A stretch of 64,000 nt of DNA from Pseudorhodoplanes sp. (GTDB lineage Bacteria; Pseudomonadota; Alphaproteobacteria; Rhizobiales; Xanthobacteraceae): positions 4,131,730 through 4,195,729 of the forward strand of contig JAVSMS010000001.1 in NCBI GenBank assembly GCA_032027085.1, read 5' to 3'. Every line of letters begins with the position of its first letter. Positions within the stretch are counted from its first letter, which is position 1. Below the pieces are notes generated by a model. That model did not search any database. It worked only from the letters and a program-made list of their open reading frames with translations, and was not told where the DNA came from. The translations under genes and the position numbers were made by a program. This document shows positions 16,957 through 26,007 of this stretch, one piece after another.

Positions 16957-17093
16957 GACGTTCCCCCTCAGCCCATTCTTCGTCAGACTAGAGCGCGCCG
17001 GCGCGCCGCGCCAGCCAAAGTCAGACTGTCGAGAATGTGCAATGCCGGCTTGATGCGGGTCAATGCCGACCGGGCAAGATGCCCCTGCGTGGA

Positions 17094-17486
17094 TCAATGC
17101 CGCGACTGATCCGTCGCCTTCCCGGCTTCGACCAGCAGATCGAGCGGACGCCACGGCTTCTGCAAATGCGCGACATCGCGCGGCAAGGCGCGCAGGCGCT
17201 CGGCTGTCATGCCACCCGAAGTCGTCACGATCCGCACCTTCGGCCAGCGGCGCCGCACCTCCTTCGCCAGATCAATTCCGTCGCGCATGCCGGCAAGATT
17301 GAGGTCCGTGAACAGGAACAGGACGTCCTTGCCCATCGCCTCGAGGACGGACAAAGCCGCCTCGGCGCTGTCGCATTCGATCACCTTGAGTTCGCATTCC
17401 TCCAGCAACACGCCAACCAGTTGCCGCTGGGCGACATCTTGTCCGACGATCAAGGCGCTCGATTGCGAAGGATAGGCCCGGCCCAT
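17094..17486 (-). CDS. Stand-alone response-regulator receiver domain
   Basis: 130 residues forming only a CheY-like receiver: the phospho-acceptor Asp61 is in FTDLNLAG, the switch Thr/Ser in VTTSGG (88-90), and Lys110 in HLQKPW. The usual N-terminal acidic pair is reduced to one Asp in LIVGQD. There is no output domain, so it probably acts by binding a partner, as in single-domain alphaproteobacterial regulators. No kinase gene is adjacent; a chemoreceptor lies about 600 bp away. Confidence 0.85.
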   Translation of the reverse strand: MGRAYPSQSSALIVGQDVAQRQLVGVLLEECELKVIECDSAEAALSVLEAMGKDVLFLFTDLNLAGMRDGIDLAKEVRRRWPKVRIVTTSGGMTAERLRALPRDVAHLQKPWRPLDLLVEAGKATDQSRH

Positions 17487-17665
17487 GCTCGGCCTCCTCT
17501 ATGCTGCATGCCGACATGCAGTGCTGCGCTCCGCACGCGTATTGTTCTCAACGTCTGCGCGCCGCGCATTGTTTCAGAGGCCACGAAATTATTCAAATTT
17601 CCTCAATCAAAATTGCCTGGCTCTGGGTTTGCCGGCAACATCTCTGCCTCCCCCACTACCATTTC

Positions 17666-17863
17666 TCAGCCGGCTGACGTCCCGTTCAGCCAGTCTTCAT
17701 TCGCGGCAAGACTCAGCAAGGCTTCCCGCATCTTGAGAAGCCGGCCGCGTTCGGTCTCGTCGGCGTCCGGCATGTCCGCCTGCGCCGCGCATTGCATCGC
17801 CATCCGCCGAAGATCGGCGGCAGATGCGGCAGCAGGAAAATGGTTGGATGTTTCAACACGCAT
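17666..17863 (-). CDS. Small conserved-looking helical protein
   Basis: 65 residues from MRVETSNHFPAAASAADL to EDWLNGTSAG. The ATG at 17863 follows AAGGGG; longer in-frame starts exist but read as non-coding. The sequence LRRMAMQCAAQADMPDADETERGRLLKMREALLSLAAN is amphipathic helix throughout. I believe similar small proteins occur in Bradyrhizobium relatives, but assign no function. Confidence 0.5.
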   Translation of the reverse strand: MRVETSNHFPAAASAADLRRMAMQCAAQADMPDADETERGRLLKMREALLSLAANEDWLNGTSAG

Positions 17864-18074
17864 GGCAGCACCCCTTGTCCTGGCTGCAGGCAGGAGCGCA
17901 ACGCATCTCTTGATCACCGCCATCCCCAGGACCCTCATGGTTTTCAAGTGTGGCACGGGGAAAAGCGCCGTGGCGACTTTATCTTTGGAGGTATGTCTTT
18001 GCGGATGATCGCTGCGGCGAATGCGCGCAGCGCGCGCAGTGTCACGCTCAACCGAAAGGCCTGACGGCCAAGTG

Positions 18075-19412
18075 TCAGGCCGCGCGCACGCTTTCGAAAA
18101 ACGCGGCGACTTTCTGTTCCAGATCGGACGCACGCGAGGACAGGCTCTCGCTCAGCGTCACAACCTGCTGCACCACTTCCAGCGAGCGGCCGGTCGATCC
18201 TTCCACGGCGCGGACATCCTCGCTGGCGCGAACGGTATATTGCGCCGCCGCCTGGACCGAATGTGCGATGTCGCGCGTCGCCGCGGTCTGCTCCTGCACC
18301 GAGCTCGCGATGCGCCCCGCCATGGCGGCGATCTCCCGCACCGCCTGCGCCACCGAGCCGAGCTGGGCGGACACGTCCTGCGAGGCCTGCTGGATCGCCG
18401 CGATCTGGCGCGAAATCGATTCCGTCGCCTTCTCGGTCTGGTTGGCCAGCGCCTTCACCTCGCCCGCGACCACCGCAAAGCCCTTGCCGGCGTCGCCTGC
18501 GCGCGCCGCTTCGATCGTGGCGTTCAGCGCCAGGAGATTGGTCTGTCCGGCAATGTCCGAGATCATGCCGGCGACCGACTGGATCTGCTCCACCGCCTTC
18601 GACAGGGTGGCGAGATTTTTCAGCGAAGTGTCCGCATCGCGCGCGGCGCTCGAGGCCAGTTGCAGACTGCCCGTGCTCTGCACGCCGATCTCCTCGATCG
18701 ACTGCGACAATTGCTCGGCCGCCGCCGCGCTCTGCTTCATCACTGCGGTCGTCGCATTCGAGGCTTCGGCCGTGGATTTCATGCTGCGCGAGGTGTCCTG
18801 CGCGGTCTGCCGCATCTCGGCGGAGCCGCGGCTGAGCGCGTCTGACACGCCCTTCACGGCGGCGATGGTGTCGTTGATGGTGGTCCGGAAATCGGTGATC
18901 GCCTGCTCGAGCTGCTGGCCGCGCGCCTGCGAGGCGTTGAGCGCGGCGTCCTGAATGAGCGTCATCGTGGTGGCGGCATCGAAGGCGAGCGCCTGCGACA
19001 CCAGCTTGCTCGCCTCCGCCAGCTTGCGCGGCGAGAAGCGGAATCTCGCGGCGAGCGCGTCGATTGCCGCGCGCAGGATGATGTTGGCGACGAAGATCTG
19101 CGTGCGCGGCGTGAGACCGATCCGTTTGCGCTGTGCAGAAGCCTGCTGGCAGGATTCGATATAGCGGTTGTCGAAAACACCCGACAGCACCACACACATG
19201 TGCTTCAGGGTGAGGTCGCGGATCAGCTCAGCATGCTGCGCGAACACCGCGGCAACGCTCGGCATGTCCCGCTCGGCGGCGATGAACGCGTCGACCGCTT
19301 TGCTGATGGCCGGCTCGACCACGGGCCACAGCTGCGCAAGCCGCCGCCCGGCGGCTTCGTCGAGCCCGTAAAGGTGCAATCGTTCCTGAAAATGCGTGGG
19401 CAACTGCATCAA
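18075..19412 (-). CDS. Globin-coupled-sensor-like methyl-accepting chemoreceptor
   Basis: 445 residues, no membrane segment. Residues 1-165 align with protoglobin sensor domains ([22 protein letters not shown] and [17 protein letters not shown]). Residues 170-445 are a long coiled coil with the conserved receptor tip [20 protein letters not shown] and [18 protein letters not shown]. Globin-coupled sensors detect oxygen through heme. Here the proximal-histidine position (His-x-Arg-Ile-Gly-Leu in HemAT) is Arg95, and the nearby WY pair is TQ, so heme binding is doubtful. A CtrA-like site lies 65 bp upstream. Confidence 0.9.
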   Translation of the reverse strand: MMQLPTHFQERLHLYGLDEAAGRRLAQLWPVVEPAISKAVDAFIAAERDMPSVAAVFAQHAELIRDLTLKHMCVVLSGVFDNRYIESCQQASAQRKRIGLTPRTQIFVANIILRAAIDALAARFRFSPRKLAEASKLVSQALAFDAATTMTLIQDAALNASQARGQQLEQAITDFRTTINDTIAAVKGVSDALSRGSAEMRQTAQDTSRSMKSTAEASNATTAVMKQSAAAAEQLSQSIEEIGVQSTGSLQLASSAARDADTSLKNLATLSKAVEQIQSVAGMISDIAGQTNLLALNATIEAARAGDAGKGFAVVAGEVKALANQTEKATESISRQIAAIQQASQDVSAQLGSVAQAVREIAAMAGRIASSVQEQTAATRDIAHSVQAAAQYTVRASEDVRAVEGSTGRSLEVVQQVVTLSESLSSRASDLEQKVAAFFESVRAA

Positions 19413-19476
19413 GAGAGCCAGCGATGTCCGGAAAAAGACCCCGTCCGGAAGACGCAGAAGCTATAGGCGCGGCCCG

Positions 19477-19492
19477 GTTAAGATTTTGTTTA
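19477..19492 (-). promoter_or_regulatory. CtrA-like binding site upstream of chemoreceptor
   Basis: Minus strand TAAA-N7-TTAAC, one base from the TTAA-N7-TTAAC consensus, located 65-80 bp before the receptor start. Confidence 0.4.
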
Positions 19493-19535
19493 GATTACCG
19501 CCGGCCCTGGGCGAGGCGCCGACCGGCGCTATTCC

Positions 19536-20411
19536 TCACCCCGGATTTGTCGCCGTCACCTTCCAGGAGCTTGAGTCCATCATGATGCCGTTGGCGCGGC
19601 GATACTTGACCAGCTCCGCCTTCAGCGCGGCCGCGATCTCGTCGTGGCGCCGCTCGGCGAGCGGTCCCGCCTCGCGATAGACCTCGCCCGCCGGCCCGAT
19701 CGCGAGCTGAAACTCAACCGCATCGTCGACATCCCTGCCGACAAACACCTGCGCATCGACGCGCACAAAATCGATATCCTTGTAGCCCGCGATTTCGAGT
19801 TGCTTGGTGACGACGCCGGTATCGGCCATGGAGAACGGCCCGGGCCCGCATGTCTGCGCGTTCTCGCCGGGCGGTGGCAGGAATTGCAGCACGATCTCCT
19901 TGGCATGGCCGAGCCACGGATTGTCCTTGACGCCGCGCCAGACGATCATGGTCATGATGCCGCCGGGCTTCAGGCTCCTGCGCATGTTGCGCAAGCCCGC
20001 CACCGGATTCTCGAAGAACTGCGTGCCGAACCGCGAGAAGCAGAAATCATGCACCGGCTCGAACGGATAGGTCTGCACGTCCGCTTCCAGGAACGAGACG
20101 TTGCCGACGCCCGCCGCCTGCGCGTCGCGTCGTCCATAGTCCAGAAAGCCCTCGCAGCAATCGACCGCCAGCACCGATCCGGACGGCCCGACGCGGCGCG
20201 CGAGTTCGATCGCGGTGTCGCCGAAGCCGCATCCGGCGTCGACCACCTTGTCGCCTTCGCGCACGGCGAGCGAGGGAAACACCTTCGCGCTGTGCAGCGT
20301 CAATCCGTCGACCAGGATGTGGCGCCAGCGCACGAATTTGGGAACGAGGATCCGGTTCCAGAAATCGACATATTCGCTCTTGGGAGCCTGTGTGGTTTGC
20401 GCGATGCTCAT
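19536..20411 (-). CDS. Class I SAM-dependent methyltransferase
   Basis: 291 residues. Motif I is VVDAGCGFGDTAIELARR and motif II LAVDCCEGFLDYG, followed by FLEADVQTYPF and LKPGGIMTMIVWRG, the standard Rossmann methyltransferase order. The ATG at 20411 has GGGAGGTGTCC directly upstream. UbiE-like methyltransferases act on small molecules or quinones; the substrate is not evident. The gene is followed by no partner on the same strand within 120 bp. Confidence 0.88.
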   Translation of the reverse strand: MSIAQTTQAPKSEYVDFWNRILVPKFVRWRHILVDGLTLHSAKVFPSLAVREGDKVVDAGCGFGDTAIELARRVGPSGSVLAVDCCEGFLDYGRRDAQAAGVGNVSFLEADVQTYPFEPVHDFCFSRFGTQFFENPVAGLRNMRRSLKPGGIMTMIVWRGVKDNPWLGHAKEIVLQFLPPPGENAQTCGPGPFSMADTGVVTKQLEIAGYKDIDFVRVDAQVFVGRDVDDAVEFQLAIGPAGEVYREAGPLAERRHDEIAAALKAELVKYRRANGIMMDSSSWKVTATNPG

Positions 20412-20562
20412 GGACACCTCCCGGCGATCGGACCACGTTTCGACATCATCCTGCAAAGGCGTCGCGCGTCATAGCGCGCGGATCGCGGCGGGCATCACGA
20501 TCACGCGACCGACGCGGAACACGTCTGGCGCCAGTCCGCCAGCCGCCCGCACTTGCAGGTCG

Positions 20563-22173
20563 TCAGCTGGTCTTCTTCGGAGGGGTTCGTCGCGGCTTGT
20601 CGGCGTCGAGCGGTTCCTGCACCGGTGTCGCCGGCGCGTCCGGTTGCGGCGGCTGCGCCACGGCGGGGCCGCGCAGCGGCTTCTGCTCCATGCCGACGAT
20701 GAAGGCGAGCGCGAAGGCGAGCACCAGCGCCGCGGCGAGGAACACGAAGCGGAAGGCCTGCGTCAGGTTCGCTTCCGAGGCGGTGCGCGCCAGCATCTCC
20801 ACCGACACGCCGGTCGCCCCGCCGATGCCGCCGAGCACGATGGCGCCGAGAATGGCGACGACCAGCGCCGCGCCGAGCGAGCGGAAGAAGTTCATCGCCC
20901 CGGTCGCGACCCCCATCAGCTGCCGGGGCGCGGCGTTCTGCATGCTCACCGTCGACACCGGAAACACGCAGCCGACGCCGAGCCCGATCAGCGCCAGCAG
21001 CATCACCACCAGCGGGATCGGCAATTGCGGCCAGATCGAGAGCGCCGAGAGCGCGACCATGGCGAGCAGCGCGCCGGCCGCCGCCATGATCTTGTAATTC
21101 TCCACATGCGTCATTGCCCGCCCGGTGAGCGTCGAGGAGACCACCGTCGCGCCCATCAGCGGGATCAGCGCGAGGCCCGACTGGCTGGCGGAAAGATGCA
21201 CCACCACTTCGAAATAGAGCGGGATGAAGATGGTCATGCCGACCAGCGTGCCCATCGCGCAGGTGCCGGCGAGCGTCGCGCAGCGCACCACCGGATTGGC
21301 GAGCACGCTGAGCGGCAGGAACGGCTCTTTCGCCGCCATCAGCCGCCACGCGAACAAGGCCCACAGCGCGACCGAGCCGAGCAGCAGCAACCCGATCGGC
21401 GCCGACAGCCAAGCAAAGCGCGTGCCGCCCCAGGTCAGCGCCAGGAGCAGCGCGATCGCCGCCGCCATCATCAGCAGCGCGCCGATGATGTCGAGCGCAT
21501 GCTTGCGCGGCTGATACGGCACGCGCTTGAGCACGCTGTTGGTCATGAACAAAGCCGCGGCGCCGAGCGGCAGATTGATCCAGAAGATCAGCGACCAGTG
21601 CAGATGCTCGGTGAGAAAGCCGCCGAGCACCGGCCCGCCGATCGAGGACGAAGCGAACACCGCGCCGATATAGCCCTGATAGCGCCCGCGCTCCTTCGGG
21701 GTGACGATGTCGGCGATGATGGTCTGCGACAGCGACATCAGCCCCCCGCCCCCGAGCCCCTGCAGCCCGCGCCCGAGAACGAGCGCGGTCATCGACGGCG
21801 CCAGCGCGCAGGCGATGGAGCCGAGGATGAAGATGCCGATGCCGGTCAGCATCACCGCGCGGCGGCCATAGATGTCGGACAATTTGCCGTAGAGCGGGGT
21901 CGAGGCGGTGGCAGTGAGCAGGTAGGCGGTCACCACCCAGGACAGGTTCTCGACATCATGGAAGGCGCGGCCGATGGTCGGCAGCGCGGTCGCGACGATG
22001 GTCTGGTCGAGCGCGCCGAGGAACATCGCCAGCATGATGCCGATCACGATCGCCCGCACCTCGGCATGGCTCAGCGGCGCGGCCGGCCGCGTCCCCGCCT
22101 TCGCCGCGGCGCGACCGGGCTCCTTGGCGGAAGGCGGCTTTTTCGGGCCTTTCGGGGGTTTTGCGCCGGTCAT
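20563..22173 (-). CDS. DHA2-family MFS drug exporter
   Basis: 536 residues with about 14 membrane segments. Family motifs are LGALDQTIVATALPTIGRAF, SWVVTAYLLTATASTPLYGK followed by LSDIYGRRAVM, and GLGGGGLMSLSQTIIADIV. The N-terminus is a Lys/Pro/Ala-rich cytoplasmic tail; the C-terminus is Pro-rich. Such EmrB/QacA-type antiporters export amphipathic compounds using the proton gradient. The ATG at 22173 is preferred over 22206 because it opens the basic tail. It is divergent from a DUF2336 gene. Confidence 0.92.
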   Translation of the reverse strand: MTGAKPPKGPKKPPSAKEPGRAAAKAGTRPAAPLSHAEVRAIVIGIMLAMFLGALDQTIVATALPTIGRAFHDVENLSWVVTAYLLTATASTPLYGKLSDIYGRRAVMLTGIGIFILGSIACALAPSMTALVLGRGLQGLGGGGLMSLSQTIIADIVTPKERGRYQGYIGAVFASSSIGGPVLGGFLTEHLHWSLIFWINLPLGAAALFMTNSVLKRVPYQPRKHALDIIGALLMMAAAIALLLALTWGGTRFAWLSAPIGLLLLGSVALWALFAWRLMAAKEPFLPLSVLANPVVRCATLAGTCAMGTLVGMTIFIPLYFEVVVHLSASQSGLALIPLMGATVVSSTLTGRAMTHVENYKIMAAAGALLAMVALSALSIWPQLPIPLVVMLLALIGLGVGCVFPVSTVSMQNAAPRQLMGVATGAMNFFRSLGAALVVAILGAIVLGGIGGATGVSVEMLARTASEANLTQAFRFVFLAAALVLAFALAFIVGMEQKPLRGPAVAQPPQPDAPATPVQEPLDADKPRRTPPKKTS

Positions 22174-22198
22174 GATCAATAAAAGCAATGTGACGCGA

Positions 22199-22213
22199 TT
22201 AAGCACTTCCTAA
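22199..22213 (+). promoter_or_regulatory. CtrA-like site upstream of first DUF2336 gene
   Basis: TTAA-GCACTTC-CTAA, 57 bp before the DUF2336 start and 26 bp before the divergent exporter start. A GACTC and a GAGTC (GANTC) site follow within 20 bp. Confidence 0.4.
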
Positions 22214-22269
22214 ACGACTCCGCACTAGAGTCCTAATCCCCGTTAACGCTACCGACGGCAGAACGCCGC

Positions 22270-23436
22270 ATGCCACCGCCGATCGCCTTCCTGCAGGACG
22301 TGCAAGCCGCCATCGCGCACGGATCCTTTGCGCGGCGCGCGGAGATTTTGCGCGCGGTCACCGACCTGTTCGTGGACCAGCACCCGCAATATTCGGAAGA
22401 CGAAATCGAGGTCTTCGACGAGGTGATCGCGCTGCTCGCGGCCGAGATCGAAACCTCGGCCAAGGTGCTGCTCGCCTCGCGCCTCGCGCCCATTCCCAAT
22501 GCGCCGGCGAGGACGATCAGGACGCTGGCCGCCGACGACACCATCGAGGTCGCCTGGCCGGTGCTCGCGCATTCGCCGCGGCTCGACGAGCGGGCGCTGA
22601 TCGATCTCGCCTGCACCAAGAGCCAGCAGCATCTCCTCGCCATCGCGCGCCGCAAACATCTCTCGCCCACCCTCACCGATGTCCTGATCGCGCGCGGCGA
22701 GCGCCCGGTGCTGGCCGGGCTCGCCAGCAATGCCGGCGCCAGCTTTTCCGGCGAAGGCTATGCGACGCTCGTCGACAAGATCAACGGCGACCAGGATCTG
22801 ATCGTGCGGCTCGGCACCCGCGCCGACATTCCGCGCCCGCTCTTTCTCAAGCTGCTCTCGCGCGCCTCCGAGGTTGCGCGCGCGCGGCTCTGCGCCGCGC
22901 ATCCCGACAAGGCCGACGCGGTCGACGCCGCCGTTGGCGAGGCGACGCATCGCCTGCAGAACGAGGTGCGCGAGGAATCATCGCGCTTTGCGGTGGCGCA
23001 GGCGACGGTCGAGGCATTGCACGACAGCGGCCGCCTGCGCGACGCCGATATCGAGGGCTTTGCCAAGACGAGGAATTTCGAGCAGACCGTGGTCGCCCTC
23101 GCGCTCCTCTGCGATCTCGATGTCGGCGTTGTCGAGCGCGCGATGATGCACGAACAGGCGGAGACGATCCTGGTCTTCGTCAAGGCGGCGGGCCTGTCCT
23201 GGGCGACTGCGCGCGCCGTTCTCTTGATGCGCGCCGGCGAGGCCGGGCTGTCGGCGGCGGCGGTCGAACAGAATCTCGCAAGCTTCGAGCGCCTGAAGCC
23301 CGCGACCGCGCAGGAGCTGGTGCGCTTCTATCGCCTGAAGGAAGCGGCGATGTTTTCACGCAAGGCGAGCGTCGCCGCGCAACAGGCGGTGATGCGGCAG
23401 GTGGCGGCGGCGCCCATGCCGCAGAAGAAGCAGTAA
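22270..23436 (+). CDS. DUF2336 protein
   Basis: 388 residues, all-helical with HEAT-like repeats. Typical family stretches are RAEILRAVTDLFVDQHPQYS, DEVIALLAAEIETSAKVLLA, DDTIEVAWPVLAHSPRLDE and a later LLCDLDVGVVERAMMHEQAE. DUF2336 proteins are alphaproteobacterial; most are uncharacterised, and some affect cell-cycle or motility signalling. A second family member lies at 34784. The start ATG at 22270 follows a GTTAACGCT sequence that is also found before the second copy. Confidence 0.9.
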   Translation: MPPPIAFLQDVQAAIAHGSFARRAEILRAVTDLFVDQHPQYSEDEIEVFDEVIALLAAEIETSAKVLLASRLAPIPNAPARTIRTLAADDTIEVAWPVLAHSPRLDERALIDLACTKSQQHLLAIARRKHLSPTLTDVLIARGERPVLAGLASNAGASFSGEGYATLVDKINGDQDLIVRLGTRADIPRPLFLKLLSRASEVARARLCAAHPDKADAVDAAVGEATHRLQNEVREESSRFAVAQATVEALHDSGRLRDADIEGFAKTRNFEQTVVALALLCDLDVGVVERAMMHEQAETILVFVKAAGLSWATARAVLLMRAGEAGLSAAAVEQNLASFERLKPATAQELVRFYRLKEAAMFSRKASVAAQQAVMRQVAAAPMPQKKQ

Positions 23437-23475
23437 GCGCCACTCATTTTATCCTCTGCCCCGTCACCCTGAGCT

Positions 23476-23496
23476 GCTCGACGCGCAGCGTCGAGC
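23476..23496. repeat. Hairpin of a common intergenic repeat, family C
   Basis: GCTCGACGC (23476-23484) pairs with GCGTCGAGC (23488-23496) inside the familiar CACCCTGAG...CCTCGAAGGGCGACG context. No gene is present in 23437-23555. Confidence 0.7.
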
Positions 23497-23555
23497 CTCG
23501 AAGGGCGACGGCCCGCTCATTGGCTGCCGTGCTTCGAAGGCCGCGGAGGAGTTGA

Positions 23556-24164
23556 TCATCGGGCCGCGCTCTGCGCGGACCCGTTGGCGGCCGCCTCAGG
23601 TGACGGGTCAGAGCCCTCCTCGCCCTCCTGCTCCAGGAGCAGGGCGTTGAGGCGGTGCAGCAGGTCCTCGCGCAGCGCGTCCCAGTTCCTGATGACGTCG
23701 TCTGTCATCTTCTTATGCGCCGCAAGGGGATCCTCCGGCGCCGTCTCTTCACCTGTGAGTCTTTGCAGATCGCGCAGGCTCTTCACCGCCATGCCGAGCA
23801 TGCGCATGTCGCGCTCGCAGTCCGGCCCGGAGCGGCCCGTCTGCGACAATCGCAATTCGATGTCGCGCACCTGCCGCTCGGCGGTGCGGATCAGCCGGTT
23901 GCGCAGCGAGTCGGGATCGGTGCGCAGCGCGCGCGTGCGCTTGCCGAGGATGTTGCGCCGGCGCGGGAGCGGCGGAAAGCGCAGGCCGTCCTCCCCGAAC
24001 GGGATGCCGTCGAGACACTTGTAGAGCGTGCCGAGCGACATCAGGCATTGCGAACAGATGCGCGCGACGGTGAAGCCTTCAACATACATCGCGCGCGCCA
24101 GCTCGACGCGTTCGACGGTCAGCGGCGGATTGGGCTCGGGGCGGATGGTGTCGGTGAGTGGCAT
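23556..24164 (-). CDS. Orphan terminase small-subunit-like HTH protein
   Basis: 202 residues, a paralogue of 2031-2594. An N-terminal HTH-like segment (YVEGFTVARICSQCLMSLGTLYK) is followed by a basic linker, then helices matching the other copy: RTAERQVRDIEL, MAVKSLRDLQRLTGEE and NWDALREDLLHRLNALLLEQ. No terminase large subunit is nearby. Its upstream region contains the same promoter element as the first copy. It may be a sequence-specific DNA-binding protein left from a phage or GTA, or one with an independent role. Confidence 0.68.
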   Translation of the reverse strand: MPLTDTIRPEPNPPLTVERVELARAMYVEGFTVARICSQCLMSLGTLYKCLDGIPFGEDGLRFPPLPRRRNILGKRTRALRTDPDSLRNRLIRTAERQVRDIELRLSQTGRSGPDCERDMRMLGMAVKSLRDLQRLTGEETAPEDPLAAHKKMTDDVIRNWDALREDLLHRLNALLLEQEGEEGSDPSPEAAANGSAQSAAR

Positions 24165-24210
24165 GGGATGATCCTTTCAGCGAACGTTTTGGCGCGAAGC
24201 GCACCGCAAA

Positions 24211-24267
24211 TTGACCTCCCCCTGCAAGGGGGAGGTCGACGCGCGAAGCGCGTCGGGTGGGGGTCAA
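24211..24267. repeat. Interspersed GC-rich intergenic repeat, family A copy 2
   Basis: GACCTCCCCCTGCAAGGGGGAGGTC forms a strong hairpin (10-bp stem), followed by GCGCGAAGCGCG and GGGTGGGGGTC. It lies in the leader of the 23556-24164 gene. Confidence 0.8.
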
Positions 24268-24336
24268 AATGAAAAAAACGCGCCGCGATCGCGGGCCTGC
24301 CGATGATCGGCAATGCCCGCGCTTCCGGCGCATGTC

Positions 24337-24382
24337 TGGAGAATACCGCCAGCTTAAGCGACGAGGCGCACCCTGTCAAGGA
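24337..24382 (-). promoter_or_regulatory. Sigma70-like promoter, copy of the 46-bp element
   Basis: Minus strand TTGACA (24374-24379), 17-bp spacer, TAAGCT (24351-24356). It aligns gaplessly to 2692-2737 at 30 of 46 positions, with an identical 11-bp block around the -35 box. Confidence 0.6.
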
Positions 24383-24439
24383 TTATTTTCTTATTTATGG
24401 AGGTCTGTTTTGTAGTTACTGACCGCGCCGGCCGGCGCA

Positions 24440-24877
24440 TCACGACTGTTGCTGTCGCTTTCTGTGCTTGCCGCGCGCGAAGCCGTTCGAGATCGAAGCC
24501 TTCAGGCGCTCCTGCTCTTCTTCAAGAAAACTGTTCGCGATCAGCAGCGACCGGATGGTGGCGCGCAAGTCGCCGCCGCACGCCGCAATGGCTTCGTTCA
24601 TGGCCGCGTCCGGCTGATCCGGCGCGCCGCTGCGATCCTGCAGGAAGCGCGTCCAGTCCTCCATCACCCGCGCCATGTCGTGCCGGATGGTTGTCTCGAC
24701 GCGGCGCTTCGCATCCTCCAGTTCCTTGAAGTGCCCAAGGAAGCTGGTGTTGACCATGGCGCCCCAGGCCCCGTGATAGGGCGGAAAATCATAGGGCACG
24801 ACGGTCCCGCGCAGGGCCGCGCCGATATCCAGTTCCCACGCCTCGCCCCTCTCCCATTTGATCCACCGGCCGCTCAT
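24440..24877 (-). CDS. Hypothetical protein, possibly mobile-element associated
   Basis: 145 residues, family not recognised. The N-terminus MSGRWIKWERGEAWELDIG is Trp-rich. The middle is a helical DAKRRVETTIRHDMARVMEDW segment. The C-terminus ACGGDLRATIRSLLIANSFLEEEQERL ends in a basic tail. It lies between the orphan terminase-small-subunit-like gene and the truncated methyltransferase, in a region with phage-like and R-M genes, so it may have come with them. Confidence 0.6.
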   Translation of the reverse strand: MSGRWIKWERGEAWELDIGAALRGTVVPYDFPPYHGAWGAMVNTSFLGHFKELEDAKRRVETTIRHDMARVMEDWTRFLQDRSGAPDQPDAAMNEAIAACGGDLRATIRSLLIANSFLEEEQERLKASISNGFARGKHRKRQQQS

Positions 24878-25023
24878 GAATCACCCTGAAAGCCCCTTGC
24901 CGTCCTGTGATTTCCGTATAGATCAAAGCAGGAACATCGGAGTCAACATCCTGCTGGTTGAAACCCTGGGACAGAGGCCCATATGCCCCGCTCCCATCAT
25001 TCCGCTGAATTTGAAGCCGATGC

Positions 25024-26007
25024 GTGTTCACGTCCGAATGGGACAAGTATTCGCAAAAGACCTACATCGCGAATTTCGGAGCACACGAGATACACGGCGA
25101 TATCAGACCATTCTCTGCAACGCCTTCCCTGATCCCGCAGCATGATGTGCTCGTCGCAGGCTTCCCCTGCCAGCCGTTCTCGATCGCTGGCGTTTCAAAG
25201 AAGAACGCACTCGGACGGCCGCATGGCTTTCTGTGCGACACACAGGGCACGCTTTTTTTTGATCTCGCGAAGATCATTGCCCATCATCGTCCGCCCGCGT
25301 TTCTTCTGGAGAACGTCAAGAACCTAGAGCGCCACGATCAGGGCCGCACGTTTGCAACGATCCGGAACGTCCTGCAGAACGAACTGGGCTATCATGTCCA
25401 GCACAGGATCGTGAGTTCGGAAGCGTGGGTGCCGCAACGGCGCGAGCGTGTCTTTATCGTCGGCTTCCGAGACGAAACGAGGTTCGACTTCAACAAGCTG
25501 GTCATTCCGGAGAACCGCCCGAAACTCGGCTCCATTCTTGAACCGCATGACTCGGTCGATCCGAAATACACATTGACCGCCCATCTCTGGAAATATTTGC
25601 GGGATTACAAGAAGAAACACGCTTCGCAGGGCAACGGCTTCGGTTACAGCCTGTTCGGGCCCGACGATGTCGCGCGCACGCTATCGGCTAGGTACTTCAA
25701 GGATGGATCGGAAGTCCTGATTGCACAACCCGGCAAGCGACCACGACGCCTGACACCACGCGAGTGCGCCCGCTTGATGGGGTTTGATGCGCCGGGCAAA
25801 AGCGAGTTCAATATTCCCGTATCCGATACGCAGGCTTACAAGCAGTTCGGAAATTCGGTGGTTGTCCCGGCGGCGACAGCAGTTGCCAAACTCATGCTGC
25901 CGCATATCATTTCCGCGCTGGCGTCAAAGAACGCCGGCCCCAGGAAAAGGCAGTTAAGACTGCCATTGACATCGGAAATCGGCACAAGCGCTTCTGCTCA
26001 TGGCTGA
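25024..26007 (+). CDS. C5 cytosine DNA methyltransferase, 5'-truncated
   Basis: 327 residues read from a GTG. Motif IV GFPCQPFS carries catalytic Cys49; motif VI FLLENVKN carries Glu96; motif VIII is VPQRRERVFIVGF; motifs IX-X are RRLTPRECARLMGF and YKQFGNSVVVPAA. The frame begins at motif II (VFTSEWDKYSQKTYIANFG): motif I (F-x-G-x-G, AdoMet binding) is absent, and two in-frame stops lie within 33 bp upstream. The enzyme is probably inactive. The end overlaps vsr by 8 bp, the standard Dcm-Vsr arrangement. Confidence 0.85.
   Translation: MFTSEWDKYSQKTYIANFGAHEIHGDIRPFSATPSLIPQHDVLVAGFPCQPFSIAGVSKKNALGRPHGFLCDTQGTLFFDLAKIIAHHRPPAFLLENVKNLERHDQGRTFATIRNVLQNELGYHVQHRIVSSEAWVPQRRERVFIVGFRDETRFDFNKLVIPENRPKLGSILEPHDSVDPKYTLTAHLWKYLRDYKKKHASQGNGFGYSLFGPDDVARTLSARYFKDGSEVLIAQPGKRPRRLTPRECARLMGFDAPGKSEFNIPVSDTQAYKQFGNSVVVPAATAVAKLMLPHIISALASKNAGPRKRQLRLPLTSEIGTSASAHG

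Noticed and set aside
20215-22182. A 655-codon frame on the plus strand
   Set aside because: Antisense shadow of the DHA2 transporter and methyltransferase; translation is Arg/His/Gln-rich with no domain.
24858-25145. Frame that might supply the missing N-terminus of the methyltransferase
   Set aside because: It reads LNLKPMR just before the junction, vaguely like the family, but has no F-x-G-x-G motif, so a simple frameshift does not explain the loss.
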